A program made the translations under genes and the position numbers. Positions 53,001 to 64,000 of a DNA stretch of 64,000 bases are shown in pieces; position 1 is the first letter of the stretch, and each line of letters starts with the position of its first letter. The stretch is from Hetaerina americana (Eukaryota; Arthropoda; Insecta; Odonata; Calopterygidae). The stretch spans positions 46,934,458 through 46,998,457 of the forward strand of contig JAKTNV010000010.1 in the NCBI GenBank assembly GCA_022747635.1, written 5' to 3'. The notes under the pieces are model-generated. The model was not told where the DNA came from and searched no databases. It saw nothing but the letters and a program-made list of their open reading frames with translations.

Positions 53001-54725
53001 AATTAATTAATTAATTAGCGAGATAGCATATAAGCAGTCACGACACGGCGAATCTCGGTTTAACATGAGCACTCAAATCGGATTACTGGCTGAACAAGTG
53101 GGACGCCAGTTTAGTCCCACACGAAGCAATGTGGGTCGGTCTGGGGGGAGAGTGGCACAAATTACACCACTACGCCCCCCGAGAAGTGTTTCAATTTTTG
53201 TCTATCTTTACTGTTCTTTTCATAGGAAAATTTTAAAAAAATTAACCGCGGCTGAAATTGAATATAGTCAAATCATCGTTATATTTAAAAAATACATCTG
53301 TTGAGCCATGTTTCCCGTTGGAGCTGGATGTCAAGGCAAAAAAACAACGAGATAAACCAGACTAAACAGAAATTTACACTAAATCCTCGTTATCTGAACT
53401 ATATAAAGTTCAATCGAAACTCCAATCCCTATATTTTTTATGATTAATACTTTTCGAGAAATTGAAATAGGTCTGAACTAGAGTATCTTTATAACTCCAT
53501 TTGATATCAGTTGATGCTAGCAATTTGAACTCGATTGTAGCGCATCATTTAATTGAAGAACAATGAATATTTTCACTCTTACGCAAATATTTTACGCATT
53601 TATTTACAGTTTTTTTTCTTTTATTTTTCAAGCAAACGTCGTGAATTATTCAGTACACGTTCACCATCGTTGGTAACTACATATGGATTATGGATTTTGC
53701 CTCAATGTCAATAGAAATATTCTAAATAAACATCAAAGGACTGACGATGACAGGCTTGTTTTGGTATGTTCTTTTCCACTGGACACTTCTTGCGACGCTA
53801 CTCATAACTCACGTGAGCAAATTAAATTATAATTTAAAGAGATATCACTTAATCATCCAAAAAACCTGAAGGACGAATGCCAACAAAATGTAATTAATAC
53901 AGATAAACCAGTAACTAATGCATACACGAATAAATATGCCCCCGGATATCAATAGCGAGCGTCGGCTAGAATTAATAGCATATGAAAGGTCCATCTAAAA
54001 TTCATTCAACCTGAATTTACGGCTGAAAAACAACGGCTATGCTTTTATATCACTCTTAAAATGATCTCCAAACTCAACTCTCGTTAAATTTTCACAATCA
54101 ATGACCAACTCGAAATAGTTACTCCATCCACGATTGTCTTTTTGTGCAAAAAATTAACAGTGGCTCTTTTATTTCAGTAACTGCAACTTCAACCTAGCTT
54201 TTCAAGCATAGCTGGCACACTCTCCCCTCATTGGCACCACCCACAAACAACGTGAGTCTCTTTTTGGCCATTCATTTTTCCATTTCTTATCACACCCCTA
54301 GGTGTCGGAACGAAAACCTCAAATTGACGTCACATTGCATCCATAATCAGTCCTGTTCATAAATTAAGGGACATTTCTTGCCAGAACTTTACAGCGTATG
54401 AATGCAATTGATTATTCTTTTAAAAATAATTCCTCGATTTTGCTGTTTTCAATCTCAAGTTAAACAAACATAGAGCAGGACGAAACTGAAAATGTAACGG
54501 AAAAGCTTTCCCATCTTTCAGCAAAACATTCTCTAATCTGTTCGACAAATTTCCCAAAGACTGTCTTTAATACGGATTAGTGTATCCGGTAAAACCTTTT
54601 AGAGATTCTGCATATTGAAATAAATGTTCGTAAATTTGTTTTTACAGACATATTTTTCTGTAACAAAACACCACTAACTTAAATCTCCTATTGTTTTCAG
54701 TAATTGAATTTGAGTTATGTATGTA

Positions 54726-54726
<1 letters not shown>
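53001..54726. other. AT-rich DNA without recognisable gene
   Basis: Nothing assignable seen. Confidence 0.5.
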
Positions 54727-54771
<45 letters not shown>

Positions 54772-54807
54772 AATTACATAAATATATAAATATATGAGAT
54801 ACGAGTG

Positions 54808-54838
<31 letters not shown>
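54727..54838. repeat. (TA)n and (TG)n microsatellites
   Basis: TA run at about 54733-54768 and TA/TG run at 54805-54838. The TG run ends exactly where the SINE begins. Confidence 0.95.
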
Positions 54839-54839
<1 letters not shown>

Positions 54840-55101
54840 GGTCGCGTTAGTCCAGTGGGTAGAGCGTTGGACTGAGGGTCCCGGGTTCGATTCCCGGGCA
54901 AGACACTCTGGGCACCTACAGCTCCACCCAAGCTTAGTGATTTTTCGGGTACCAGGTCTTCCTGGGAAACCATAACCGGCACAGGGAAAGAAACTGGCCC
55001 CCCTACCCTGTTGTGTGAATTTCACACGCCGTATAGGGCTTATTACTGGGTGATCTCTACCATCACCTACTAAACCGGCCTTCGGGTTGATTACTGTGTT
55101 T
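54839..55101 (+). repeat. tRNA-headed SINE, best-preserved copy
   Basis: About 263 bp. The head GGGTCGCGTTAGTCCAGTGGG holds the A box and TAGAGCGTTGGA follows. The B box GGTTCGATTCC sits between CCCGG arms (54880-54898). The tRNA anticodon region is shortened compared with the copy at 38047-38196. The body has GGTACCAGGTCTTCCTGGGAA (54949-54969), CATAACCGGCACAGGG and a TGTGTGAATTTCACACG palindrome (about 55012-55028). The tail is GTGATCTCTACCATCACCTA then AACCGGCCTTCGGGTTGATTAC. It is flanked by TG/TA repeats on both sides. Minus-strand frames (54674-54982, 54774-55025) are artefacts of the SINE. Confidence 0.9.
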
Positions 55102-55105
55102 ATAT

Positions 55106-55106
<1 letters not shown>

Positions 55107-55162
<56 letters not shown>
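55107..55162. repeat. (TA)n microsatellite
   Basis: A nearly pure TA run a few bases after the SINE 3' end. Confidence 0.95.
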
Positions 55163-55166
<4 letters not shown>

Positions 55167-56984
55167 ACATATTTATACATATAAGGTACATATATGTATT
55201 TATATGGAAACAAAATTTCATTTTAATATTTATTTAACAAGATACACCTTGAAACCAAGCACAGTAAGATGAATTGCATAAGGCTCCCTGGATATTTTGT
55301 TTATAGTTACAAACTTCAAATAATTTGTCAACCTTTCTTTATGTATTCATTTCATGCCCTCAAATTTTCATTTAAATGTCCGTTACCCAAAGAATTTTCC
55401 CATTCCCTCTTTTGGTCGATGAAAAGTAGCTATTCCCCGACCCTAGGTTTTGCCTGATCTTTCGTGGAATTCCTTGATGGCCAAAATCCCCTCTCCTTGC
55501 TCCTTAACGGGCGTAACATCATTTATGAAGGTCGTATAAACACACCCAAATCATTGAGGGCTATTGAGTTATAATTCCTGTGCCAGAGGACTGACACGAA
55601 TTGCCGAGGAATCGAAGTGAGTCTGGGGACACGTTGGGAGGAAACGAGGGAAAAGCCAATCTTGAAAGGGTTGATCCCTTTCTCTGATGGGCTAGAAAGA
55701 TGAGCTGAATGATTAGGTTACATCTCAAGGAGATCTGGAGATGAATGATACGTACCGCCTAACGTGCGGCGCACTGATTAATCGCTTCCACCAGAAGCGA
55801 TTGATTACTCTTGGGAAAATGAACAATAAGAGTATTTACCGGCGCCTCAATGCCTTTTCCAACTGATTAAGATGATCAAAGCACAAAAAGTAATTTCTAA
55901 GTGGAATATTACACTTAACCTCTTATTGATTTAGCATGCATTGCATTGTAAATCACACAACTGATGGCAAATTATTTATTACGATTCAATCTTGCCCTCT
56001 TGCAGCAAATCAATTTTCTCACTTAGTATTCTACAGCAAACACCATTTGAAAACTTAATTAATTTATAAACAATTCCGTGTATTTTTTGCACCAAATAAT
56101 TCCCCTGCAACACGATTAAGGGCTAAACAATTTTTTTAATAATTATGATGTAACACAGTTGAAACTATCTAATTTTTTTAAATTTAGAAACCTTACTCAT
56201 CAGGTTGAGTATTAATTTATTTTGCTAATATTTTGATTATTTAATTATGTTTACGTTGATGGCTTTTAACAAAAAATAACGGCAATATTTAGCAATAATC
56301 ATTGCCCTTTTCAGGATTATTATCAGCAACGATGCACCAAGAGTGTACTGAAAATAAGTTGCGCATGAGTTAAATGAATTCTGAGGAGAGTTCATTCTTT
56401 TACTAAAATGAACTCAGTGAACCAAAACTACCCTTCAATGTCCGGATAACGAAAAATAGAGTTTAACCCGTTTTCTCGGTTGTGGGAGCATGCTTAACGC
56501 TATTTAGAAATAATATTTTGTGGATATTATACCTTTCAACTTTAAAATGTTATCTTTTAAAATGGAAAATAGATGTATCCATGGCCATTAAATATATATC
56601 AATGGACCACACATATGGTAACCTTGGTAAAAAGCCTTTTTCCATAATCGCCGAAGATAACTTGGTAATACACAAATGATGTATTGAATTGTTATTTTCT
56701 CGTAATCTGGCACATCAATTGTGATAATATTTGCAATCTCAGACTTCGCTCTACTAAGCTGAATAATAATGAGAATAGCAAAGGCAGTTCTGTTTTCTAT
56801 ATCTCATAATCAGTTATCCTAAATCATAGACATATTTTAACTCGATTGGTGTACTAAGATTTTATCCCGGGATGAGAAATAATATATGACGAATAAACTA
56901 ATATTCCCATTATACCCATATATTTTTTCTGAAAAAGAGAATGATATAATAAATCGAAAATCACGTCCGAAATTCGGTGTACTA
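55163..56984. other. AT-rich DNA without recognisable gene
   Basis: Contains a hairpin at 55775-55807 (AATCGCTT/AAGCGATT core, 7-nt loop, 11 of 13 positions complementary). No gene or element recognised. Confidence 0.5.
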
Positions 56985-57878
56985 CAGGGTGCGTTCCAGA
57001 AGTAGGGCAATTGAATCCCGCGCCACTCTTATTGTTCGGAGTGGGATCAAACCACTCGGAGGGGGTGGGAAAGACGCCAAGCTTTGCCGCGAAAGCGGCC
57101 TTTGTGCACTTCAAGCTGTAAAAGCGGCTGGACGTCAGTTATTGTAAACCTTTGCGCGCCGACCGTGTCATGAAAGACCAACAGAGCGGAAATTTTAAGT
57201 GAACTTTTGCAACGAATTGAAAATGAGCCTGATTATTTGGACGTCATCAATAGTGATGAAACCTGGCTTTTTTAATACGACCCAAAAAAACGCTAAAGCT
57301 CTGAGTGGCGCAACAAACAGGCCCCGAAACCCATTAAGGCAAGAATGATCAAATCAAAGTTGAAAACAATATTCATTGTCTTTTCCGACAGTAAAGAGTG
57401 GTCCATAAGGAGTTTGTTCCTCAAGGACAGAAAATTAACGCTGCCTAAAAGGTGATAGCGCTGGAACGACTCCAAAAAGGGCCATCAGGACGAGAAAAGA
57501 CATCTCCGCTACCTGGCAACTCCATCACGACAACGCGCCACGAGTACGTGAGTTCCTGGCCAAACACCATGTGCCAACGCCTCCCCCTTACCCTATAGTC
57601 CTGACTTCGCCTCAGCAGGCTTCTTTTTGCTCCCTCGGATTAATGCAGCCCTAAAAGGAACCCGTTTTTCGCACATAGAAGAGATCCAATCAGCCGTGTC
57701 GAAGACCTTGCGAGAGGTCCCAGAAGACGCCTTCTAGGGCACGCACCGGTCATAGCAGAGTCGCAAGAAAAATGAGTTGGGGCCCAAGGACAGTGCTTAG
57801 AAAAATTTTTAGTGTTTGCACAAATATGTTTAATAAATTACTTAAAAATTATTTTCATTATTTTTGGAACGCACCCTG
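56985..57878 (+). mobile_element. Internally deleted mariner transposon with intact ends
   Basis: Terminal inverted repeats begin CAGGGTGCGTTCCA at 56985-56998 and are perfectly inverted at 57865-57878. TA flanks both (56983-56984 and 57879-57880). The transposase remnant on the plus strand reads ELLQRIENEPDYLDVINSDETW (first catalytic Asp at 57255-57257), SSEWRNKQAPKPIK, WQLHHDNAPR (second Asp at 57529-57531), then after a frameshift PYSPDFASAGFFLLPRI and LKGTRFSHIEEI. In relatives the last block has Asp where Gly follows SA, so the third catalytic residue is lost. Six residues after HHDNAP are deleted. The N-terminal DNA-binding domain (roughly 110 residues) is missing. Stops occur at 57271 and 57292, among others. 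Length is 894 bp against about 1.3 kb for complete elements. It is non-autonomous, but its ends could in principle be recognised by a matching transposase. Confidence 0.93.
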
Positions 57879-58302
57879 TAGTTTGGAGCAGGAGACTGAT
57901 AGTGAATTTTATTGGAAATTTAAATCGTAGTGATAGGCTAATAGAAAGGTGAAAGGGAGGTCGGAGCGTACGTTTAATTGATTTCAGGATCACAAGCGGG
58001 AAGGAAGTAATTGAATTTTGATGAATAATTATTTTTTTAATGACTAACACCTTATTATAACACCAGCACAGCCAGGAAAATACCAATAGTAATCTGTAAA
58101 ACTATTAGAAGCAGCGTTATCAACATGCAGAGCTTATCATGATTGATTGCAGCATCGGCACATAACTTAGTTTTTGTGAAAAGCAAATTCAAAATCATTA
58201 GTATACGTCTAGGTATCAGAAAGCTAAATAGGAACGCTGCAGGGTTAACGGGTGTAAAAAATAAGAATAAGCAAGAAATTATTATTGAAAATCTAAGTGA
58301 AG

Positions 58303-58304
<2 letters not shown>
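57879..58304. other. AT-rich DNA without recognisable gene
   Basis: Nothing assignable between the mariner and the TA tract. Confidence 0.5.

Positions 58305-58379
<75 letters not shown>
58305..58379. repeat. (TA)n microsatellite
   Basis: A pure TA run of about 75 bp. Tyr-Ile frames across it are artefacts. Confidence 0.97.
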
Positions 58380-58381
<2 letters not shown>

Positions 58382-61300
58382 ATAGAGGATACAAACCGCA
58401 ATGAGAATGTGGATACCTAACGTGGAGACCGCGAAAATAATGTAAAGCTAGCTCAGTAATAAACCATCCAGAAAAAGAGTTAATAGTGATAGAAAGGGAA
58501 GACTTAATTAGATCAATTTTTATTCCTATTCGGAAAATGAGTAAATTGCTACCATGGGCCGAAAATTTCATTTCCCATACGGAAAAGGTAGTGCTGAGAA
58601 TACGTAATAGATGGTTATATGATAGCTCCAACTTAGGAAATTTGCATCGTTTTTGTAAAGGGAGGGAGAAGAATGATATCTATGTACCAATGAAGACATA
58701 ATAGAAAGGAACATAGGTCTTGATGCCTGTTTTTGCTTCGTGGATTTCGATTTGAATTACTGTACATTACCAAAATACATCTCGCAGTATCATGGGTCAA
58801 AATTTTACGGCTGAAAATCATTTCACTTGACACGTTTACCTGGGAAAGTTTCGTTGTAGATTGCTTTGTCAAGAAGATGAGACAACGTCGCTGCAACTTG
58901 ACCCAAGAAACTTCGTCAAGTGATATTTAACGCTATAAATAGCGTGGCCATATCATGGTTGCTTTGTCTACGCATGTTCATGGTAACTAAAATTATTACC
59001 TAAATCGTCCATCACGTTTACAAGACTGCTGTCTTCGCGAGAATGTATGCCTACACATTTGTAAAGAATATGTTGCAAATTGTTTATAGGTATCCACCGC
59101 CGCTACCTCGAGATCACTGCTCTCATCCGAAATCTATAGGAGTTTAAGGGAAGGCTTTAAGCAACAGATTCAATACATCCCTAAAAAAAACCTGAGAATC
59201 CTGAACACACGTACTCCCACGTGGAAGTGATGGGCAATTCGTTCGCAATTAAATGGAAAATGGCATAAATGCGGCATGGCATTTTTGCCGATGAAAGTCA
59301 GTGGGAGGATCAAGACGTTTATGGATCGTTTGTTGGAATCAGAGAATTGACACTTTTGGGTGGAATGCATTACGTGACAATAGACGGTAAATTCAGAGTA
59401 TGACAAGAAAAATCTTGTGGTGGAGAGAAAAATGAAGAAGAGATTACATTTTGAATAGAAAACCACCATTTTAAGTAGAAATTAAAGCTGATGAAAGTAG
59501 TATTTTCTATCTCCCTCTCTTTCATTTAATATTTAACAATCCAACCTGTATTCACATTCAAAATCCAACAGTTTTCACATTATAATTAAATTAGAGTCGT
59601 GTCTCTGAGCACTCCGATTAAAACATACCCGTGTTAATGTATTTTTGGTATTCGGAAAATACCAAAAATATGATATTTTCCGAATGCACAAGTCAATTAT
59701 ATGACATTATTGGTGAAACCTCGAAAAGCACCAGTAAGAGAAATTTACCATCCAACAATTAGTGCGTGAAACTCACTTCCAACATAACTACTCGAGTAAG
59801 TACGAGATGAGCTCTACCGTCGCCGGTTGATTCAAACTCCGGATTTACGCGAATCTTCATTAAGTTCCAGGTTTTCAAAAATTCTACTTACCTTCTCTAA
59901 TGGTCCTGATGAAAACTCTGCCTAATTTTTAAATGACGTTGACTATGATGTTGTGAATATGGTAAGCGATTATTTACCAAATCCAAACCCACTGATGAGT
60001 GAAGCAGTTTTTATCGGTAGATGTTCTCAAATCTAATTTAAGACATAGAGAGACTTGCGGAATGTCAGGTCCCCTTTGGACGATACCCGACGTGTCGTGA
60101 CCACCCTCGGTCATTCTCCACCGGACTCTTCTGCTCTCAGACTCTTCCCCTCCCAACGATCACGAGACGCATTGCAACACCCGAGACAAAGGACTTTTTT
60201 CCAGGACTAACCCAATTATTGCCAAAACGTTATGATAATATTTCTAGTGCTACTTCCACTTTGGTCCCAGATAAAGGTGTGATTGAAAAAGTCACTCACG
60301 TTTCTCTCCCCCCCTAGGCTTTCCTTTGCGGATTGATAATTTATCGCTCAAACTTTTCTAATTCAGCAACATTGCTTCGCATCAAAATGTGACGCCAAGT
60401 TCCCCAGGAAATTAGCTAGCAATCAATCAAGGATCGATTTGTGGAACACCCAGTATGCTATTTCAGTACTTACGCAAAATTCAGTTCCGCATCTGAAAAA
60501 TTAAATATACATAAACTGAACACGGCACGAGTCAATTAGTGCGTGTTATTATATTGTTATGATGAAATCACAGCGGGTTTTTAAGTTAATTTGTGACAAA
60601 GGAATAATACTGTAAAAACAATTTGTTTCAAGAATACGATGATGGTCGGGAAGCCATTTTTCTCTTTTTTAACGTCATGAATATTATTTTTTATCGGTTG
60701 AGAACTCTGAAATGTTAGCAGTTAAGAACATGATTAATATAAGTAAATGCGATACGGAAATAAGCCGAGTTCTTCGAAATGCAGGATGTTTTGTGTTCAT
60801 TATAAATTTTATATATTTTCTCCGATTACCTCATTTCATTTCAGCAGAAAGCGGCCAATTCTTCCGAGAGAAACCACATTTATTGATGCACATTTAATTA
60901 CATCAGATAAGTTGTACATTATAAACCAAGAAACGATAATTCAGAAATTCAAAAGAAATATTCTCACGAATTTCTCCTTTTTAAGGTAAGAGATAAGATT
61001 CTTTCCGCTCCGAAGGAAACGAGGAAAATCAATTTCCAAGGATTCCGGAAATGAAACGAATTCGTATTTCAATTTTCTGGGAACTATGCTTCCTAAAACA
61101 AAATCTCGTAGAAGATGCAGAAAATGGAATGACCTACCCCTCAACCCAGATCGTAGGACTTAGTACGATATCACTACGTATTCAACTTTAAAAACACTGT
61201 TCGCTCCTAACGTTTGCTAATAATTATTTTTTTTGTGCTTTCCATTAACTGATTAGGGTATGGAATGCAGAGATGCGAGATGATTTTCTCAGGAATTTTC

Positions 61301-63269
61301 ATTTTATCTCATGAATTTATCTGAATGACTCAACGGAGATGGACTGACTAAAATGTGGTTGTTTTATTAAAATTGTAACTTATTTGTATTAAAAATAGAC
61401 ATTCAATTAATAAATACCCAGATTCTTCTAATAAATATTATAAAATCTTCTATCGTATTACAATTTAATTTTAATTCTAATTTTGCTGATTAGCCTACTT
61501 AAGTAGTGCTGAAATATTTCTTAAAACTGCCAAGAGCAGAAGATGTTTAAATCAAGGAGCTTAAAACATGTTTTCCAACTGGAATTAAACTGCCTTACTG
61601 CTGTTGAATTTTAAAAAAATGGTACCTCGGAATTTTAAAATGTCACTCTGGTAATTCTTGTTGAGTATCAAAATATTTTACATTACTGTAGTAACACACT
61701 TTGAAAGTTCCCGATGGATAAATAGATGACTTATCGAATTGATTTCATTGCTATTTTTCCTTGAAAAAATCAGCTAGTTAAGTCCCTCACAACAATTTCA
61801 ATCACTAAAATCCTTTCCCTACTATCCATCAACCTTTCAACTGCTGCTTGCGCTTTTAACTTGGCTTGAGAAATTTATAATTAAGAAAATTGACGAGAGA
61901 GGGGCAAAAGTAAGGATAAGCTCTTGTGTTCTCCAATCATATATAGTCAAAACTGGCACTCCAGCGCCGCGAGTGACTAAAACATACGGTATTGATAGGA
62001 ACACACCAGTCACACGTTTTTAACATGGAAGCAATGTTAATTGAACTTGTGAAAGAAAAACAGTTAATTTATGATAATTTAACTAGTTAAATGAAAAAAC
62101 GGACGATTATATACAGGCTGAAGGCATCATCTCCATAAGCCTGTTTAATGAGTTCTCCGACGCAGATTTCCCGAGTTTAACGCAAAACTTCACAGCTTAG
62201 CGTTGCTCGACGGTGCGCTCCACGCTGGCACGACGACACCACAAACAATCACACGTAACAAAAATCCACCTCCTGCCTCAACGCATGCCTGGGTGTGACT
62301 GAACTAAAGTGCGCCTGAGTGGTGGGGGACCCCTCTACCGAGCCGACCGGTCGGACCCCCATCCACATCCTCCGTTGACGCTACAGCGAACCAGTCCCGA
62401 TACCTATTGTACAGACCCTGTAAATATCCTTCAACTCGCCTATATCCATCTTTTTAGCATAATAAATAACAATTCGCATCCAACGCATGAACCTTCGTCC
62501 TCTCATTGAATGATTTTTTTCCTTCAAATGAACTACCTGAGCCAGTATTGATGGATGACTCTGATTGATGACCTTTGAAAAGATGAACTGATACTCTGAA
62601 GGGCTTCAGTTCTTATATTTTCGCCGGTGCGAACTGCGCGCCGATTTTTGTGGGTGTCACGGCTAAGTTGAGTTCTTCCGTCTAGTTGATACATTCATTG
62701 TAAACCGTCCTTTACGTCGATATGACACCCTTCAATCAGGCAGACAGAAGGACGCGTGGCTATGGATGTTATTTCACCTGTCCCTTACCCGGTACAACAT
62801 AAATTTTAGAATAAAATTATGTTGTATTATTTTTTTAGAAGTTTGATTGTTATTGCCTATCATTTTATTACATTTGTATCACGTATTTTACAAGAAAAAA
62901 TTATTCGATTCGGTTTTTACGAATGTTATTTTCACTTCAATAACCACTTGAAGGTTGTTAAATGTTTACTTTTAGGAGTAATGTTTATACGTCCATTACC
63001 ATGATCGTTGCTTTGTCTGTAATATTCCAATAATAGGTTGCTTAATTCATACATCGTCATGCATATAACAGGGAAAAATATTGCGATGAAATTAATTACG
63101 TAAGTCACCATATTATCGGTATCCTAGCAGGAAATATTCCGTAGCGGATACGTAACTTTGGTGGAGTTTCCTTCCGCAGCAGTGGTCTCCTCTACAGACT
63201 TAATATTGAGTTATTATCGTGCCCCGCGTCGATGTTGACCTAATAACGATTACAACTTATCCATAATCA
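58380..63269. other. AT-rich DNA without recognisable gene
   Basis: Short frames on both strands, none with a recognisable motif. A 16-bp imperfect hairpin (GTATTCGGAAAATACC and its near inverse, 8-nt loop) is at 59648-59687. A GC-richer patch at 62200-62420 also lacks a defensible ORF. Confidence 0.5.
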
Positions 63270-64000
63270 AAATAAAACGTTAACGTGACCCACGAACGTG
63301 AATGCGGAGGTGGGGGGGGGCACAATAGAAGAGAAAGGTAAAGAGAAGTGGCGGGGTTGAGCCGCGGAGGGAAATGCAGGAGAAAATGGACCAGAATGAA
63401 ATTGTCGGATGCCCGGATGAATAATGAAGGGCCGCAGAAGATGGAAGGGAGTGGTCCATTGATGATGATGGGAGCGCTTGAAACGATCACGCGATGGCGC
63501 GCGCGCAACGCTCATCCCCGGGCCCTCTGGTGGTCTCAGGGGCACGCAAGGGGGGGGGAGGAAGAGGGAGGTAAAGTTAATGGCTGACCTAGCCATGCAC
63601 GTGCATTGGGGGTCGTCGGAAAACCTTCCCTCCACCCTCCCGCGCCCTTCTAACACCCCAGTCCCACTACCTGACCCTTTCGGTTCCATCCAAAATTTCT
63701 CTCCTTCCCCACACCCTTCACTACGCCGCGGATTGGTGTGGAGACAAAAGATTTCGTTGCGGTCGGTTGTCACGGCACGGGTCGCGAGACGCTTGAAGGG
63801 TCCCGCAACGGCGATTGATGGCCGCGGTCGAGGATTGATGGATTGTGTTCGGGACGATTGCCCCCGCGAAGTTGAGAGCTGTGACGAGGGGTGGGGGAGA
63901 GAGAGAGAGGAGGGAATTGAAGGGGGGAAAAGGGGTCCACAGCAGCAGCGGTGGAAGGTGTCACAAGGAAAGGGGATGGAGGATGGAGGCGAATTTGATG
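63270..64000. other. GA-CT-GA asymmetric GC-rich block
   Basis: G/A-rich at 63300-63590 with G runs, C/T-rich at about 63625-63725, then G/A-rich at 63880-64000. CpG-rich near 63490-63520 and 63770-63870. It continues past the window edge. Frames on both strands are compositional. Confidence 0.6.

Noticed and set aside
52228..53006. Possible exon or promoter in a CpG-rich stretch
   Set aside because: Frames overlap on both strands, with no domain and no convincing splice sites. Kept only as a composition feature.
54774..55025. Minus-strand frame with a RESNPGPSVQ-type peptide
   Set aside because: Again the SINE head read as protein.

Overview
The window is nuclear DNA from an animal, most likely an arthropod (insect or chelicerate). 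I infer this from decayed mariner DNA transposons, two kinds of non-LTR retrotransposon, tRNA-headed SINEs, many long (TA)n/(CA)n microsatellites, and the lack of closely packed open frames. I cannot name the species. I found no host protein-coding gene I could defend. There is no operon, rRNA gene, CRISPR array or bacterial-type regulatory signal. The longer open frames are of three kinds: translations of GA/CT-rich blocks (Ser/Pro/Arg-rich), translations of TA repeats (Tyr-Ile repeats), or fragments of transposable elements.

Layout. 1-8.6 kb: AT-rich DNA with a GC-rich hairpin (220-249), a SINE (2305-2571, minus), a pyrimidine-to-purine block (4-5.1 kb), a 154-bp palindromic element (5757-5910), an internally deleted mariner (6658-7573, minus) and a second SINE-like copy. 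8.6-10 kb: a 5'-truncated reverse transcriptase relic abuts a TA microsatellite. Next to it is a tRNA-like sequence enclosed by a 75-bp near-perfect inverted repeat. 12.7-16.1 kb: a decayed minus-strand retrotransposon is interrupted by a plus-strand CR1/L2-like element. 16-27 kb: GA/CT-rich blocks, a long TA tract and two diverged direct copies of a ~310-bp repeat. 27.4-32.4 kb: two decayed CR1-like elements in opposite orientations, separated by ~1 kb of higher-GC DNA with an almost open minus frame. 32-56 kb: mostly AT-rich unassigned DNA with SINE copies, microsatellites, GC-rich asymmetric blocks and a small reverse transcriptase relic (50.8 kb). 57 kb: a second internally deleted mariner with intact 14-bp ends. 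The rest is AT-rich DNA ending in a GC-rich asymmetric block.

How the parts relate. No gene set works together as a pathway. The window is a graveyard of transposable elements. The SINEs carry Pol III A and B boxes and would need a partner retrotransposon's reverse transcriptase to move. Every reverse transcriptase and transposase fragment here is broken by stops, frameshifts, deletions or lost catalytic residues. The most unusual item is the tRNA-like sequence inside a long inverted repeat (9565-9837).
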